Positions 47,650 through 56,476 of a stretch of DNA of 64,000 nucleotides are shown here, one piece after another; the first letter of the stretch is position 1; each line of letters starts with the position of its first letter. Origin of the DNA: Bradyrhizobium sp. URHD0069 (lineage in GTDB: Bacteria; Pseudomonadota; Alphaproteobacteria; Rhizobiales; Xanthobacteraceae). The stretch is from positions 253,321 to 317,320 of the forward strand of contig NZ_KL370776.1 of assembly GCF_000701345.1 (NCBI RefSeq). Reading direction: 5' to 3'. Under the pieces are notes generated by a model. That model saw nothing but the letters and a program-made list of their open reading frames with translations, had not been told where the DNA came from and did not search any database. A program made the translations under genes and the position numbers.

Positions 47650-48471
47650 ATGAGCGGCATCCGACTTATGGTGATACAGTCGGGGATGTTTGAGGTCGAT
47701 CATCATCACAAGCAGAGCCATTCGAGCGCCGGCGCAGCGCGTCCCCAGGAGTTTCTCGCGGCGGAGAATGTCAGCCTTCGGCTGCTGTTGGCTCAGGCGG
47801 AAATCGATGCCCAAGGCTTGCTAGCTCAAGCTGGCATTGACGCCAGGGAGCGCGAGGCGGCAGACAAACTTCAGAAGCTGATTCTCGAAGAATTGCATCA
47901 CCGCATCAAGAATACTTTGGCGACAGTCAGCGCCATTGCCTCCCAAAGCCTGCGCAATGTGGCGGGCGCCGAACACGCGCAGCACGCCATCGAGGGCCGG
48001 CTACTGGCGCTGGGGCGGGCTCACGACCTTCTGTTGCAGGCTCGATGGACCAGCGCTGATCTCGGCAAGATCGTTCGCGGCGCCACCGAAGCTTTCGACA
48101 ATCCGGATGTGCCGAAATTTACGATTGCGGGACCTGACGTCCGGATGACGTCGGGAGCCGTGATCGCGATTGCGATGACCCTCAACGAACTCTGCACCAA
48201 CACCACGAAGTTCGGTGCATTGTCGGTGCCGGCCGGCCGCGTCGACATCACCTGGACGGTCGATCCCAACACGCAGCGCCTGCATCTGGAATGGACCGAG
48301 AAGAACGGCCCCGCGGTCCAGGCTCCCGAGAAGCGCAGTTTCGGAACGCGCCTGGTAGAGACGCTCGGCAGGCAATTAAAGGGCGATGTCGAATTGAAGT
48401 ATGAGCCGAGCGGCTTCGTCTACGCTTTCGACGTGCCCTTGGCATCTTTAGCCGCGGTAGTGCACGAGTAG
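47650..48471 (+). CDS. HWE-family sensor histidine kinase
   Basis: 273 residues. Soluble, without sensor or membrane domain: the first ~75 residues are a charged helix with the quasi-repeat 'LAQAEIDAQGLLAQAGIDARE'. The HWE phosphoacceptor helix is 'LEELHHRIKNTLATVSAIASQSLR' (His84 expected), followed by ATP-binding 'MTLNELCTNTTKFGALS' and the Trp-Glu of the family name in 'LHLEWTEKNGP'. Alternative ATG starts at 47668 and 47686. Probably pairs with the response regulator upstream. Confidence 0.9.
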   Translation: MSGIRLMVIQSGMFEVDHHHKQSHSSAGAARPQEFLAAENVSLRLLLAQAEIDAQGLLAQAGIDAREREAADKLQKLILEELHHRIKNTLATVSAIASQSLRNVAGAEHAQHAIEGRLLALGRAHDLLLQARWTSADLGKIVRGATEAFDNPDVPKFTIAGPDVRMTSGAVIAIAMTLNELCTNTTKFGALSVPAGRVDITWTVDPNTQRLHLEWTEKNGPAVQAPEKRSFGTRLVETLGRQLKGDVELKYEPSGFVYAFDVPLASLAAVVHE

Positions 48472-48488
48472 CCTTCATCGGACATCAA

Positions 48489-48893
48489 TCAAGTCCGCGG
48501 TGAAATAATCAATTCTAGCAAAGCCATTCGCGCAAGGACCGCAGGGTCTCTTTCGCCTTCTTTACTAGACCGAAGGATGGCTTCGGCCACGAACTGAACC
48601 CGGGCCGAACCAACGGGATGAGGAAGCGTGGAAAGAGCGCTCTCCAAGGCCGTCGTCATGATTTTGATTGTGTCAGGCGGGAAAGATGCGTGTGAAAAGT
48701 CTTTCATGAGCTCAAATGCTTTTCCGTTGGGCAGCTGACTGCGCAATTGCTCTACAAGCAGAAGCAAATTTGGCGGTATGTCGACCTGCCGCTGGCCGAG
48801 ACTGATACGTAGCCTCTCGCCGATTTCCGTGCAGAGCGCCGAGCAATGGACGCGGCTTATCTGACACTCGCGAGTGGGCGTGGAGAAAATCAT
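48489..48893 (-). CDS. Conserved hypothetical protein
   Basis: 134 residues with amphipathic helices and 'VQFVAEAILRSSKEGERDPAVLARMALLELI' near the C terminus, a pattern I associate with a rhizobial family of unknown function. No signal or membrane segment. Convergent with the HWE kinase gene. Confidence 0.65.
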   Translation of the reverse strand: MIFSTPTRECQISRVHCSALCTEIGERLRISLGQRQVDIPPNLLLLVEQLRSQLPNGKAFELMKDFSHASFPPDTIKIMTTALESALSTLPHPVGSARVQFVAEAILRSSKEGERDPAVLARMALLELIISPRT

Positions 48894-48929
48894 GAAACAC
48901 TGAATGTTTAGCGGAGTAAGAGACCTCGC

Positions 48930-49175
48930 TTAGCGGCGAGCGGTTACCAGACGAGCTTCCAGAATTTTCGCGTTTGAACCTGTGGTTCGCAAACATGATG
49001 CATCGAAGTGTGGCCAGACCTGTGCTGAACAGTTCGCGGCTGCCTTCAACTCCAGCCGATCTTGTTTGGCTAGCGCGATCTCTCTCACTTCAACTTGCGC
49101 GGCAAAGCCCGGCAAAGCTATCACCGTCGCTCCAAGAAACACGAATATGCCGAACGCAACGAGAGATTTGAGCAT
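48930..49175 (-). CDS. Small secreted hypothetical protein
   Basis: 81 residues: signal peptide 'MLKSLVAFGIFVFLGATVIALPGFAA' then a short mature part with two Cys in 'NCSAQVWPHFDASCL', likely a disulfide. Short proteins with this CS.QVWPHF..SCL motif recur in Bradyrhizobium-type genomes. Function unknown. Confidence 0.7.
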   Translation of the reverse strand: MLKSLVAFGIFVFLGATVIALPGFAAQVEVREIALAKQDRLELKAAANCSAQVWPHFDASCLRTTGSNAKILEARLVTARR

Positions 49176-49344
49176 TGGGCTGCTGACCTTGCGTTAGGTA
49201 AACCCCTTTTTCATTCGGGGATCGCGAGGATAACAACTATTATTAGCTATCGTTCCATAGGCTCAACTTTTGTTTGAAATGGCCGGGAACCATTAGGTAG
49301 CGCTTCTATTAGCTCTCCGGAACGGTCTGTTCCTGGAGGACACA

Positions 49345-49656
49345 ATGAACAAGCTCGTTATTTCTCTCGCGGTCGGCGCAAGTGCGCTCTTCGCCACGTT
49401 TGCCCACGCCGCACCGCTCTCGAACGGCTTGAGCATATTGCCGGACAGCGACGTCGAGAAGGTCCGCATGGTGTGCAATGAGAACGGTCGTTGCTGGCGC
49501 GAACGCGGCCATCGCCGTGTCATCAATCGCGAACGGAATTCATACAACTATGCGCCGCGTGAGCGGTACATCGAACGTCGCCGTTACGAGGACCGCGGCG
49601 GTATCGGCATTCGCGCGCCCGGCATCAGCGTCGGGATCGGGACCAACCGCTACTGA
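49345..49656 (+). CDS. Small secreted Arg/Tyr-rich hypothetical protein
   Basis: 103 residues. Signal peptide 'MNKLVISLAVGASALFATFAHA', then 'VRMVCNENGRCWRERGHRR' and an Arg/Tyr-rich tail ending 'GIRAPGISVGIGTNRY'. GGAGG precedes the start and an intrinsic terminator follows, so it is a monocistronic real gene. Function unknown. Confidence 0.8.
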   Translation: MNKLVISLAVGASALFATFAHAAPLSNGLSILPDSDVEKVRMVCNENGRCWRERGHRRVINRERNSYNYAPRERYIERRRYEDRGGIGIRAPGISVGIGTNRY

Positions 49657-49678
49657 GGAAATTGATCATACGCAAAAG

Positions 49679-49705
49679 GCCGCGGAGGAGTCCGCGGCTT
49701 TTTTT
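49679..49705 (+). terminator. Intrinsic terminator after the small secreted protein gene
   Basis: GCCGCGGA / TCCGCGGC stem, GGAG loop, followed by seven T; 23 bases after the stop. Confidence 0.95.
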
Positions 49706-49860
49706 GGGGGTCTAAGCGCAATCTCAAATGGCGGTAGACCGATTGCGTCAGCCGTGCTTAGCGCCAAAAGCGAGGCCGCAGTAAACTGATCCAATTTGTA
49801 CAGACACCAGCAGATCAGCTTGTAATGCTGCGTCTGAACCAAAAATGCCGAGGTGGCAAA

Positions 49861-50199
49861 ATGAATATCTCGAGTGAAAGCCTGTTGGTCATATTGTTTG
49901 TGGGTCTCGTTGCAGGTTGGTTGGCGGGTCAAATCGTGCGCGGGACCGGTTTTGGGATCATTGGCGACGTCATTATCGGGATTTTGGGCGCCTTTATCGG
50001 AAGTTGGTTGTTGCCTCAGTTGGGCATCCATCTCGGTACTGGAGTGATCAGTGCGATCGTCAACGCTACCATCGGTGCGATATTGCTACTCTTCGTCGTG
50101 CGACTCTTTCGAGGTGGTGGCGGATGGGGAAGCAGGTGGCGCGGCGGTTGGGGTCGGCGCCGCACCCACGCACAGCAAACAAACCCCCGGCGGCCATAG
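49861..50199 (+). CDS. GlsB/YeaQ/YmgE-family membrane protein (transglycosylase-associated)
   Basis: 112 residues from MNISSESLL after GAGGTGG. Three helices with the family Gly pattern 'VGLVAGWLAGQIVRGTGFGIIGDVIIGILGAFIGSWLL', and an unusual Arg/Gly/Trp-rich cytoplasmic tail ('GGGGWGSRWRGGWGRRRTH'). Stress-associated in relatives; molecular role unknown. Confidence 0.9.
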   Translation: MNISSESLLVILFVGLVAGWLAGQIVRGTGFGIIGDVIIGILGAFIGSWLLPQLGIHLGTGVISAIVNATIGAILLLFVVRLFRGGGGWGSRWRGGWGRRRTHAQQTNPRRP

Positions 50200-50572
50200 T
50201 AGGCGTCGATCCGCGCTGCGACTCGATCGTTTGACATAGATGCCGCGTTGACTGTGGAAACAACTTGTCCGTTTTCGGCAATTCGTCCCCATTGTGTTAT
50301 GCTGGTTATTGACCGGCACTGTTTAAAAAGTCCAAGACGAACCCGCGTTCGATCCACGCAATAGCGACCACGGACCTTCCTATTTTTCTCACAGACGCTG
50401 GCTATTTGAAACTCGACGAGCAGGCGCGATTCCGCAAGGCTGGCGACTTCCGAAATTGGCGCTTCTCGGACCTACACCCATGTTCCCGTTGAGTCCGAAA
50501 TGCGCCGCATGACAGACTTCGCACCGGGCGAGATTATGAGTATGCGCCTCTTGCAGGACCATCAGTGAAGGC

Positions 50573-50597
50573 GTGATTTGCCCGACGGGCAAATCAC
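50573..50597. repeat. 25-base palindrome GTGATTTGCCCG-A-CGGGCAAATCAC
   Basis: Perfect 12-bp arms around one base, in the gene-free stretch 50200-51330. The TTTGCCCGACGGGCAAA core recurs in genomes of this group. Confidence 0.75.
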
Positions 50598-50664
50598 CGA
50601 TTTGGCTGTCCAGCCCCTTTTGCAAAAAGATTCTGGTTTTCACCTGACCCAAATCGGATCTAGA

Positions 50665-51140
50665 ACTCCGCCATCCCGTCCCACACAGAGGGGCGTATCG
50701 CGATCGTCACGGACGCGGGATGGGATGCGGTGGACGCGGCAGCGTCGGGCGTGAAACGGAATCGCAGGGCAGGTGACTGTGAGCGATCGACCGCCACGCA
50801 GACGAACGGCGATTGTTGCGGACGGCTAAAGCGTGTGGTCCTGGCACCCGTTGCTGGTGCTAAATTTGCGGAGGCGCGTCGGCCCGACCGGGCTTTGACA
50901 AACCATATCCGCCGATGACGGTGACAAGACGAATTCGTCGCCGGGGAGAGCACGATATAAGCCGTTAAAACCATTGCGTGCGGGAATGCCGGGTGTTCCG
51001 GTGACCTGCGGTGACTACCGTGTGCTTACTACCATTGCACACGGGCTGCGGGTGCACCGTGCACCCGGCATTCCCCACGCCCTCCGGGCGGAAGGTTTTT
51101 TTCAAAGCTCGGGCGCCACGCGCCGCGAGCCCGAACGAGT
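50665..51140. repeat. Degenerate copy of a long Bradyrhizobium-type intergenic repeat
   Basis: The text (ACACAGAGGGGCGTATCGCG..., GACAAGACGAATTCGTCGCC, then GAATGCCGGGTG ... CACCCGGCATTCCCCACGCC) matches my memory of a sequence found many times in Bradyrhizobium genomes. Near-complementary 19-20 base arms (about 50975-50995 and 51058-51078) form a long hairpin. Short frames across it look like chance. The remainder of 50200-50660 shows only the palindrome at 50573. Confidence 0.5.
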
Positions 51141-51330
51141 TTGTGAGGTTGGCTCCTGGGGCGAATTGACAGGGTAGAGCGGCAAGGTTCGTTCCAATAG
51201 GTCAGCCCGTCTGACCATCTTTTGGCATTGCGGGGGCCCGCATTTCTCGTTTAGAAGGGCATTGGAGCGCCCTCTGGCAACGAACCGTCAATGGTTTTGG
51301 CCGAGGATCGGGCTTCCTTAGGGTCTGGCA

Positions 51331-51459
51331 ATGCTGATTTGCAGCGAAAAGTACGGAATTCAGGGTGGAGCGGCCAATGCCGCCCGTCCCGAAGCGATTC
51401 CGGCTGCGTCCGCGCCCACCCTGCTTCGTGGCGGGCTTCTGCTTCTTATCTGCCCCTGA
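51331..51459 (+). CDS. Candidate leuA leader peptide (leucine-rich)
   Basis: A 42-codon ORF upstream of leuA whose last third reads LLRGGLLLLICP and stop: six Leu codons in ten plus an Ile. The stop TGA (51457-51459) lies in one arm of a hairpin. No strong ribosome-binding site before this ATG was seen and the true start may be internal. The resemblance to attenuator leaders is by position, leucine clustering and the downstream alternative stems. Confidence 0.45.
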   Translation: MLICSEKYGIQGGAANAARPEAIPAASAPTLLRGGLLLLICP

Positions 51460-51519
51460 GGGCCGTCTGGGCGGTTTGCGCCTGGGCACTCAGGGGTTGC
51501 GCGAGATCACCAGACCCCT
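51453..51519 (+). promoter_or_regulatory. Mutually exclusive stems before leuA
   Basis: CTCAGGGG (51489-51496) can pair with CCCCTGAG (51453-51460, overlapping the leader stop) or, as AGGGGT (51492-51497), with ACCCCT (51514-51519). A switch between stems is the core of attenuation, but no T run follows, so control could be Rho-dependent or translational. Confidence 0.4.
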
Positions 51520-51561
51520 TCAGCGCACGAAGAGCAGCGCACCAGTTAAAGGAATTTCCCG

Positions 51562-53121
51562 ATGACCACCGTGAACAAGTCCGACAAGGACCGCGTCGTT
51601 ATATTCGACACCACGCTCCGCGACGGCGAACAGTGCCCCGGCGCCACCATGAGCTTCGAGGAGAAGCTGGAGGTCGCCGAGATGCTCGACGAGATGGGCG
51701 TCGATGTCATCGAGGCGGGCTTCCCGATCACCTCGGAAGGCGACTTCCAGGCCGTCAGCGAAATCGCCCGGCGCTCCAAGAACGCCGTGATCGCCGGCCT
51801 GTCGCGCGCCAATCCGAAGGACATCGACCGCTGCGCGGAAGCGGTGAAGTTCGCTCGGCGCGGCCGTGTCCACACCGTGATCGCGACCTCGCCGCTGCAC
51901 ATGCGCGTCAAGCTCAACATGACGCCGGAGCAGGTCATGGAGCTCTCGATCGCCAACGTCACCCGCGCCCGCAACCAGATCGACGACGTCGAATGGTCGG
52001 CCGAAGACGCCACCCGCAGCGAGATGGATTACCTCTGCCGCATCGTCGAGGCGGTGATCAAGGCCGGCGCCACCACGGTCAATATTCCCGATACCGTCGG
52101 CTACACCACGCCCGAGGAATATGCCCGCTTCATGCGCACGCTGATCGAGCGGGTACCGAATTCCGACAAGGCGGTATTCTCGGTCCATTGCCACAACGAT
52201 CTCGGCATGGCGGTGGCGAATTCGCTGGCCGGCATCGCCGGCGGCGCGCGGCAGATCGAATGCACCGTCAACGGCATCGGCGAGCGGGCGGGCAATGCCG
52301 CACTCGAGGAAGTCGTGATGGCGATGAACGTCCGCAACGACGCGTTTCCGTGGTGGAACAAGATCGACACCACCATGCTGACCCGGGCCTCAAAGCTGGT
52401 GTCGGCGGCGACCTCGTTCCCGGTGCAGTACAACAAGGCGATCGTCGGCCGCAACGCGTTCGCGCATGAAAGCGGCATCCATCAGGACGGCTTGCTGAAG
52501 GACGCCTCGACCTACGAGATCATGAAGCCGGAAATGGTCGGCCTGAAGCAGTCGTCGCTGGTGCTCGGCAAGCATTCGGGGCGCCACGCGTTCGTGCACA
52601 AGCTGGAGGAGATGGGCTACAAGCTCGGCGCCAACCAGCTGGAAGACGCGTTCGTACGAATGAAGGCGCTCGCCGACCGCAAGAAGGACATCTACGACGA
52701 GGATATCGAGGCGCTGGTCGATCAGGAAATCGCGGCCTCCCATGACCGCATCAAGCTGGCCTCGCTCACGGTGATCGCGGGCACCCACGGCCCGCAGCGT
52801 GCCACCATGAAGCTCGATATCGATGGCCACACCAAGATTGAGGAAGCCGAAGGCAACGGCCCGGTGGATGCGGTCTTCAACTGCATCAAGGCTTTAGTGC
52901 CGCACGAAGCCAAGCTGGAGCTCTTTCAGGTTCATGCGGTCACGGAAGGGACCGACGCGCAAGCCGAAGTGTCGGTACGGCTCGCCCATGAAGGGCGGTC
53001 GATGACGGCGCGGGCTGCCGATCCGGACACGCTGGTGGCCTCAGCCAAGGCCTATCTCGGCGCGCTCAACAAGATCGTCATGAAGCGCCAGCGCGACATC
53101 CCGGTAGCGGCGGCAGGCTGA
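51562..53121 (+). CDS. leuA: 2-isopropylmalate synthase
   Basis: First step of the leucine branch: acetyl-CoA plus 2-oxoisovalerate. 519 residues. TIM-barrel signature 'RVVIFDTTLRDGEQCPGATMSFEEKLEVAEMLDEMGVDVIEAGFP', metal-binding 'VFSVHCHNDLGMAVANSLAGIAGGARQIECTVNGIGERAGNAALEEVVMAM', 'HESGIHQDGLLK', and the C-terminal LeuA regulatory domain (about 390-515) that binds leucine. GGAA precedes the ATG. A terminator follows. Confidence 0.97.
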   Translation: MTTVNKSDKDRVVIFDTTLRDGEQCPGATMSFEEKLEVAEMLDEMGVDVIEAGFPITSEGDFQAVSEIARRSKNAVIAGLSRANPKDIDRCAEAVKFARRGRVHTVIATSPLHMRVKLNMTPEQVMELSIANVTRARNQIDDVEWSAEDATRSEMDYLCRIVEAVIKAGATTVNIPDTVGYTTPEEYARFMRTLIERVPNSDKAVFSVHCHNDLGMAVANSLAGIAGGARQIECTVNGIGERAGNAALEEVVMAMNVRNDAFPWWNKIDTTMLTRASKLVSAATSFPVQYNKAIVGRNAFAHESGIHQDGLLKDASTYEIMKPEMVGLKQSSLVLGKHSGRHAFVHKLEEMGYKLGANQLEDAFVRMKALADRKKDIYDEDIEALVDQEIAASHDRIKLASLTVIAGTHGPQRATMKLDIDGHTKIEEAEGNGPVDAVFNCIKALVPHEAKLELFQVHAVTEGTDAQAEVSVRLAHEGRSMTARAADPDTLVASAKAYLGALNKIVMKRQRDIPVAAAG

Positions 53122-53156
53122 TAGCTTCAAAAAGGCGCAAATCCATATCAAATGCG

Positions 53157-53187
53157 AAAACGCGGCGCTCTCGGTGCCGCGTTTTTG
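53157..53187 (+). terminator. Intrinsic terminator after leuA
   Basis: AAAACGCGGC / GCCGCGTTTT stem with a 9-nt loop and a T run, 36 bases after the stop. Confidence 0.92.
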
Positions 53188-53321
53188 CGTTGCAACAATA
53201 TTTTCCCGCGACCCCCTGCTAACGGGCGATGGCATTTCGGTCGGCTTCTCTGTATGCCACTGGAATAAGGCATCGGGGCCGCGCTGCTCGCGGGCTCAGC
53301 AAAAAACACAGGGGAGGAAAT

Positions 53322-54323
53322 ATGCGTAACCTGATTTTGGCTGCTGCATCGGTCGCGGCATTGGCACTGACGGGGCCGGTGTCGGCGCAGTCGCCGATCA
53401 TCATCAAGTTCAGCCATGTCGTTGCGCCGAACACGCCGAAGGGTTTGGCTTCCGAGAAATTCAAGGAGCTCGCCGAGAAATACACCGGCGGCAAGGTGAA
53501 GGTAGAAGTCTATCCGAACTCGCAGCTCTACAAGGACAAGGAAGAGTTGGAGGCGCTGCAGCTCGGCGCGGTACAGATGCTGGCACCCTCGAACGCCAAA
53601 TTTGGACCGATCGGCGTCAAGGAATTCGAGGTGTTCGATCTGCCCTACATCCTTCCGGATCTCGCGACGCTGCGCAAAGTCACCGACGGGCCGCTCGGCG
53701 CCAAGCTTCTGAAGCTGCTCGACGCCAAGGGCATGACCGGTCTGGCCTATTGGGATAACGGCTTCAAGGTGATGAGCGCCAACAAGAAGCTGATTAAGCC
53801 GGAGGACTACAAGGGTCTGAAATTCCGTATCCAGTCATCGAAGGTGCTTGAGGCGCAGATGCGCTCGCTGGGTTCGATTCCGCAAGTGATGGCGTTCTCC
53901 GAAGTCTATCAGGCGTTGCAGACCGGCGTCGTGGACGGTCAGGAAAATTCCTGGTCGAACATCTACACCCAGAAAATGCACGAGGTGCAGAAGTACTTCA
54001 CGGTCACCAACCACGGTTACATCGGTTACATCGTGGTGGTGAACAAGAAATTCTGGGATGGGCTTCCTGCCGATATTCGCACGCAATTGGATAAGGCCAT
54101 GAAGGAAGCCACCGCCTACGGCAACGGTCAGTCGGCGAAGGAAAACGATGACGCGCTTGCGGAGGTCAAGAAATCCGGCAAGAGCGAGATCATCACGCTG
54201 ACGCCCGAGCAGGATGCCGCCATGCGCAAGGCGATGGAGCCGGTCTACAAGGACGTGGCGAGCCGGGTTGGGCAACCGCTGATCGACGAGTTCCTCAAGG
54301 AGACGAGAGGCGCAACGAACTAA
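53322..54323 (+). CDS. dctP: TRAP transporter substrate-binding protein DctP
   Basis: 333 residues, start at MRNLILAAASVAALALTGPVSAQ after GGGGAGG; upstream start at 53229 rejected. DctP fold: 'IIIKFSHVVAPNTPKGLASEKFKELAEKYTGGKVKVEVYPNSQLYKDKEELEALQLGAVQML' and the conserved-Arg helix 'DYKGLKFRIQSSKVLEAQMRSLGSIPQVMAFSEVYQALQTGVVDGQEN'. C4-dicarboxylate-type ligand is likely. Confidence 0.95.
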   Translation: MRNLILAAASVAALALTGPVSAQSPIIIKFSHVVAPNTPKGLASEKFKELAEKYTGGKVKVEVYPNSQLYKDKEELEALQLGAVQMLAPSNAKFGPIGVKEFEVFDLPYILPDLATLRKVTDGPLGAKLLKLLDAKGMTGLAYWDNGFKVMSANKKLIKPEDYKGLKFRIQSSKVLEAQMRSLGSIPQVMAFSEVYQALQTGVVDGQENSWSNIYTQKMHEVQKYFTVTNHGYIGYIVVVNKKFWDGLPADIRTQLDKAMKEATAYGNGQSAKENDDALAEVKKSGKSEIITLTPEQDAAMRKAMEPVYKDVASRVGQPLIDEFLKETRGATN

Positions 54324-54334
54324 CACACATCAGG

Positions 54335-54365
54335 GGCTTCCGTGCTTTGGCACGGAAGCCTTTTT
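54335..54365 (+). terminator. Partial terminator between dctP and dctQ
   Basis: GGCTTCCGTGC / GCACGGAAGCC perfect 11-bp stem with a 4-nt loop and five T. Inside the operon it would make the binding protein more abundant than the membrane subunits. Confidence 0.92.
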
Positions 54366-54454
54366 GTGTCTGGGGGTCTGCGGCCGCGATGGCCGCATGA
54401 GGGATCGGCAAGGTCATCCACACTGGTTCAGGGATGATCCGCACGGGGGAGTTT

Positions 54455-55030
54455 ATGTTTCTTCGCATCCTCGATCGACTTGAGGAGCTGCTGATCACGT
54501 TTCTGATCGCTGCGGCCACTGTGATCATTTTCATCGCGGTGGCCCATCGCTATCTGGTCGGCATTCCGTTGCTTTATCCGCTGCTGTTCCCGATCAATCT
54601 TTCATGGGCGCAGGAGCTGTGCATCTTCATGTTCGTGTGGATGGCGAAGTTCGGCGCCGCCTATGGCGTGCGAACCGGCATTCATGTCGGCGTCGATGTG
54701 CTTGTGAACAAGCTCAACCCACCCTGGCGCAAGGGCACAATCCTGTTCGGTCTGCTGTGTGGCGCGCTTTTTACGGCCGTCGTCGGCACCATGGGCGCGA
54801 AATTCGTCTATGGACTCATGTACACCGACCAGGTGACGCCCGACCTCGAACTGCCGAGCTGGATTGTCTATCTCTGTGTTCCGCTCGGCTCCTACCTGAT
54901 GTGTTTCCGCTTCCTGCAGGTGGCCCGTAGCTTCTGGCTCACCGGCTATTTGCCCCATCACGACGAAACTCAGGTCGAGGGCATCGACGTCAACGCCCCC
55001 GCCGCCGGCGCCGCGGGGATCACCCGATGA
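54455..55030 (+). CDS. dctQ: TRAP transporter small permease DctQ
   Basis: 191 residues from MFLRILDRLEELL, with GGGGGA five bases upstream; ATG at 54434 is an alternative. Four helices with the DctQ pattern 'INLSWAQELCIFMFVWMAKFGAAYGVRTGIHVGVDVLV'. ATGA overlap with dctM. Confidence 0.93.
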   Translation: MFLRILDRLEELLITFLIAAATVIIFIAVAHRYLVGIPLLYPLLFPINLSWAQELCIFMFVWMAKFGAAYGVRTGIHVGVDVLVNKLNPPWRKGTILFGLLCGALFTAVVGTMGAKFVYGLMYTDQVTPDLELPSWIVYLCVPLGSYLMCFRFLQVARSFWLTGYLPHHDETQVEGIDVNAPAAGAAGITR

Positions 55031-56352
55031 GCGCTGCTCTTATCTTCGGACTGCTGATCGTGCTGATGCTCACGGGCATGCCGATCTCGATTTCGCTCGG
55101 CCTGACGGTTCTGTCCTTTCTGTTCTTCATGACCACGGTGCCGATCGAATCCGTGGCGCTGAAGCTCTTCACCGGTATCGAGAAGTTCGAGATCATGGCG
55201 ATCCCGTTCTTCATCCTGGCCGGTAATTTTCTCACCCATGGCGGGGTCGCGCGGCGAATGATCGAGTTCGCAAGGACGATGATCGGCCACTGGGCGGGCG
55301 GATTGGGAATTGCCGCTACCATGGCGGCAGCCCTGTTTTCAGCGGTGTCGGGATCTTCACCGGCGACCGTTGTGGCAATCGGATCGATCATGTTGCCGGC
55401 CATGCTGTCGGTCGGTTATCCCAAGCGCTTTGCCGCCGGAGTTATCGTCACCGGCGGCGCCCTCGGCAATTTGATTCCGCCTTCGATCATCATGGTGATC
55501 TATGCCGTGTCGACGGGCGGAGCGGTTTACTTCGGACCGGCCGGCGAGAGGGTCGGCTCGGCGTCGGTCGGGCAATTGTTCATGGCCGGAATGGTGCCGG
55601 GTGTGATCCTGGCGATCATGCTCTCCACCACCACCTGGTATCGCGCGTGGAAGAACAAGTATCCCCGGATTGCGAAGGCGACGTGGGCCGAGAGCTGGCG
55701 CGCCTTCCAGGAATCGATCTGGGGCATTTCGCTGATTGTCGTGGTGCTGGGCGGCATCTATCTTGGCTGGTTTACGCCGACTGAAGCCGCAGCCATGAGC
55801 GCGGTGTACGCCTTCCTGATCGAAATGTTCATCTACAAGGACTTGCAGTGGAAGGACGTGCCCAAGGTTCTGCTCGCCTCGGCGAACATGAGCGCGATGA
55901 TCCTATACATCGTTACCAACGCGGTGCTGTTCTCGTTCCTGATGACGAGCGAACAAATTCCGCAAGCGATGTCTAACTGGATTACCGACAGCGGCATCAA
56001 CTGGATCACCTTCCTGCTGGTGGTCAACCTGCTGCTGCTGCTCGCCGGCAACGTGATGGAGCCGTCCTCGATCGTTCTGATCATGGCGCCGATCCTTTAT
56101 CCGATCGCGGTCAAGCTCGGCATTCATCCCGTCCATTTCGGCATCATCGTCGTGGTCAATATGGAAATCGGCATGTGTCATCCACCCGTCGGCCTCAATC
56201 TCTATGTGGCCTCCGGAATTGCCAAAATGGGCATCACCGAATTGTCGATCGCGGTGCTGCCATGGCTGATCACGCTTTTGGTTTTCCTCGGCCTCGTGAC
56301 CTACATCCCGGAATTGTCGCTTTGGCTGCCGCGCACGCTCGGCATGCTCTGA
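55027..56352 (+). CDS. dctM: TRAP transporter large permease DctM
   Basis: 441 residues, about 12 helices, the ion-coupled carrier subunit. Family motifs: 'FFILAGNFLTHGGVARRMIEFA', 'AALFSAVSGSSPATVVAIGSIMLPAMLSVGYPKRFAAGVIVTGGALGNLIPPSIIMVIYAV', 'VVNMEIGMCHPPVGLNLYVASGI'. Confidence 0.95.
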   Translation: MSAALIFGLLIVLMLTGMPISISLGLTVLSFLFFMTTVPIESVALKLFTGIEKFEIMAIPFFILAGNFLTHGGVARRMIEFARTMIGHWAGGLGIAATMAAALFSAVSGSSPATVVAIGSIMLPAMLSVGYPKRFAAGVIVTGGALGNLIPPSIIMVIYAVSTGGAVYFGPAGERVGSASVGQLFMAGMVPGVILAIMLSTTTWYRAWKNKYPRIAKATWAESWRAFQESIWGISLIVVVLGGIYLGWFTPTEAAAMSAVYAFLIEMFIYKDLQWKDVPKVLLASANMSAMILYIVTNAVLFSFLMTSEQIPQAMSNWITDSGINWITFLLVVNLLLLLAGNVMEPSSIVLIMAPILYPIAVKLGIHPVHFGIIVVVNMEIGMCHPPVGLNLYVASGIAKMGITELSIAVLPWLITLLVFLGLVTYIPELSLWLPRTLGML

Positions 56353-56476
56353 GGGACTTCGATTCATTTGACAGCCACGGATTACATCTTGGTGAGAGAC
56401 GACAGTCTTTCCAAACTGTAAGTTGATTGCGCCCTGGCTGGCGCCCATCTTCGTGCAACCTTCAAAGGAGGCTCAC

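Noticed and set aside
50389-51177. Several 60-105 codon frames in the gap before leuA
   Set aside because: They lie in repeat-like sequence with palindromes; no domain, signal or ribosome-binding site.
51291-52469. 392-codon forward frame overlapping leuA
   Set aside because: Arg/Pro-rich shadow of leuA in another frame; leuA has full family conservation.
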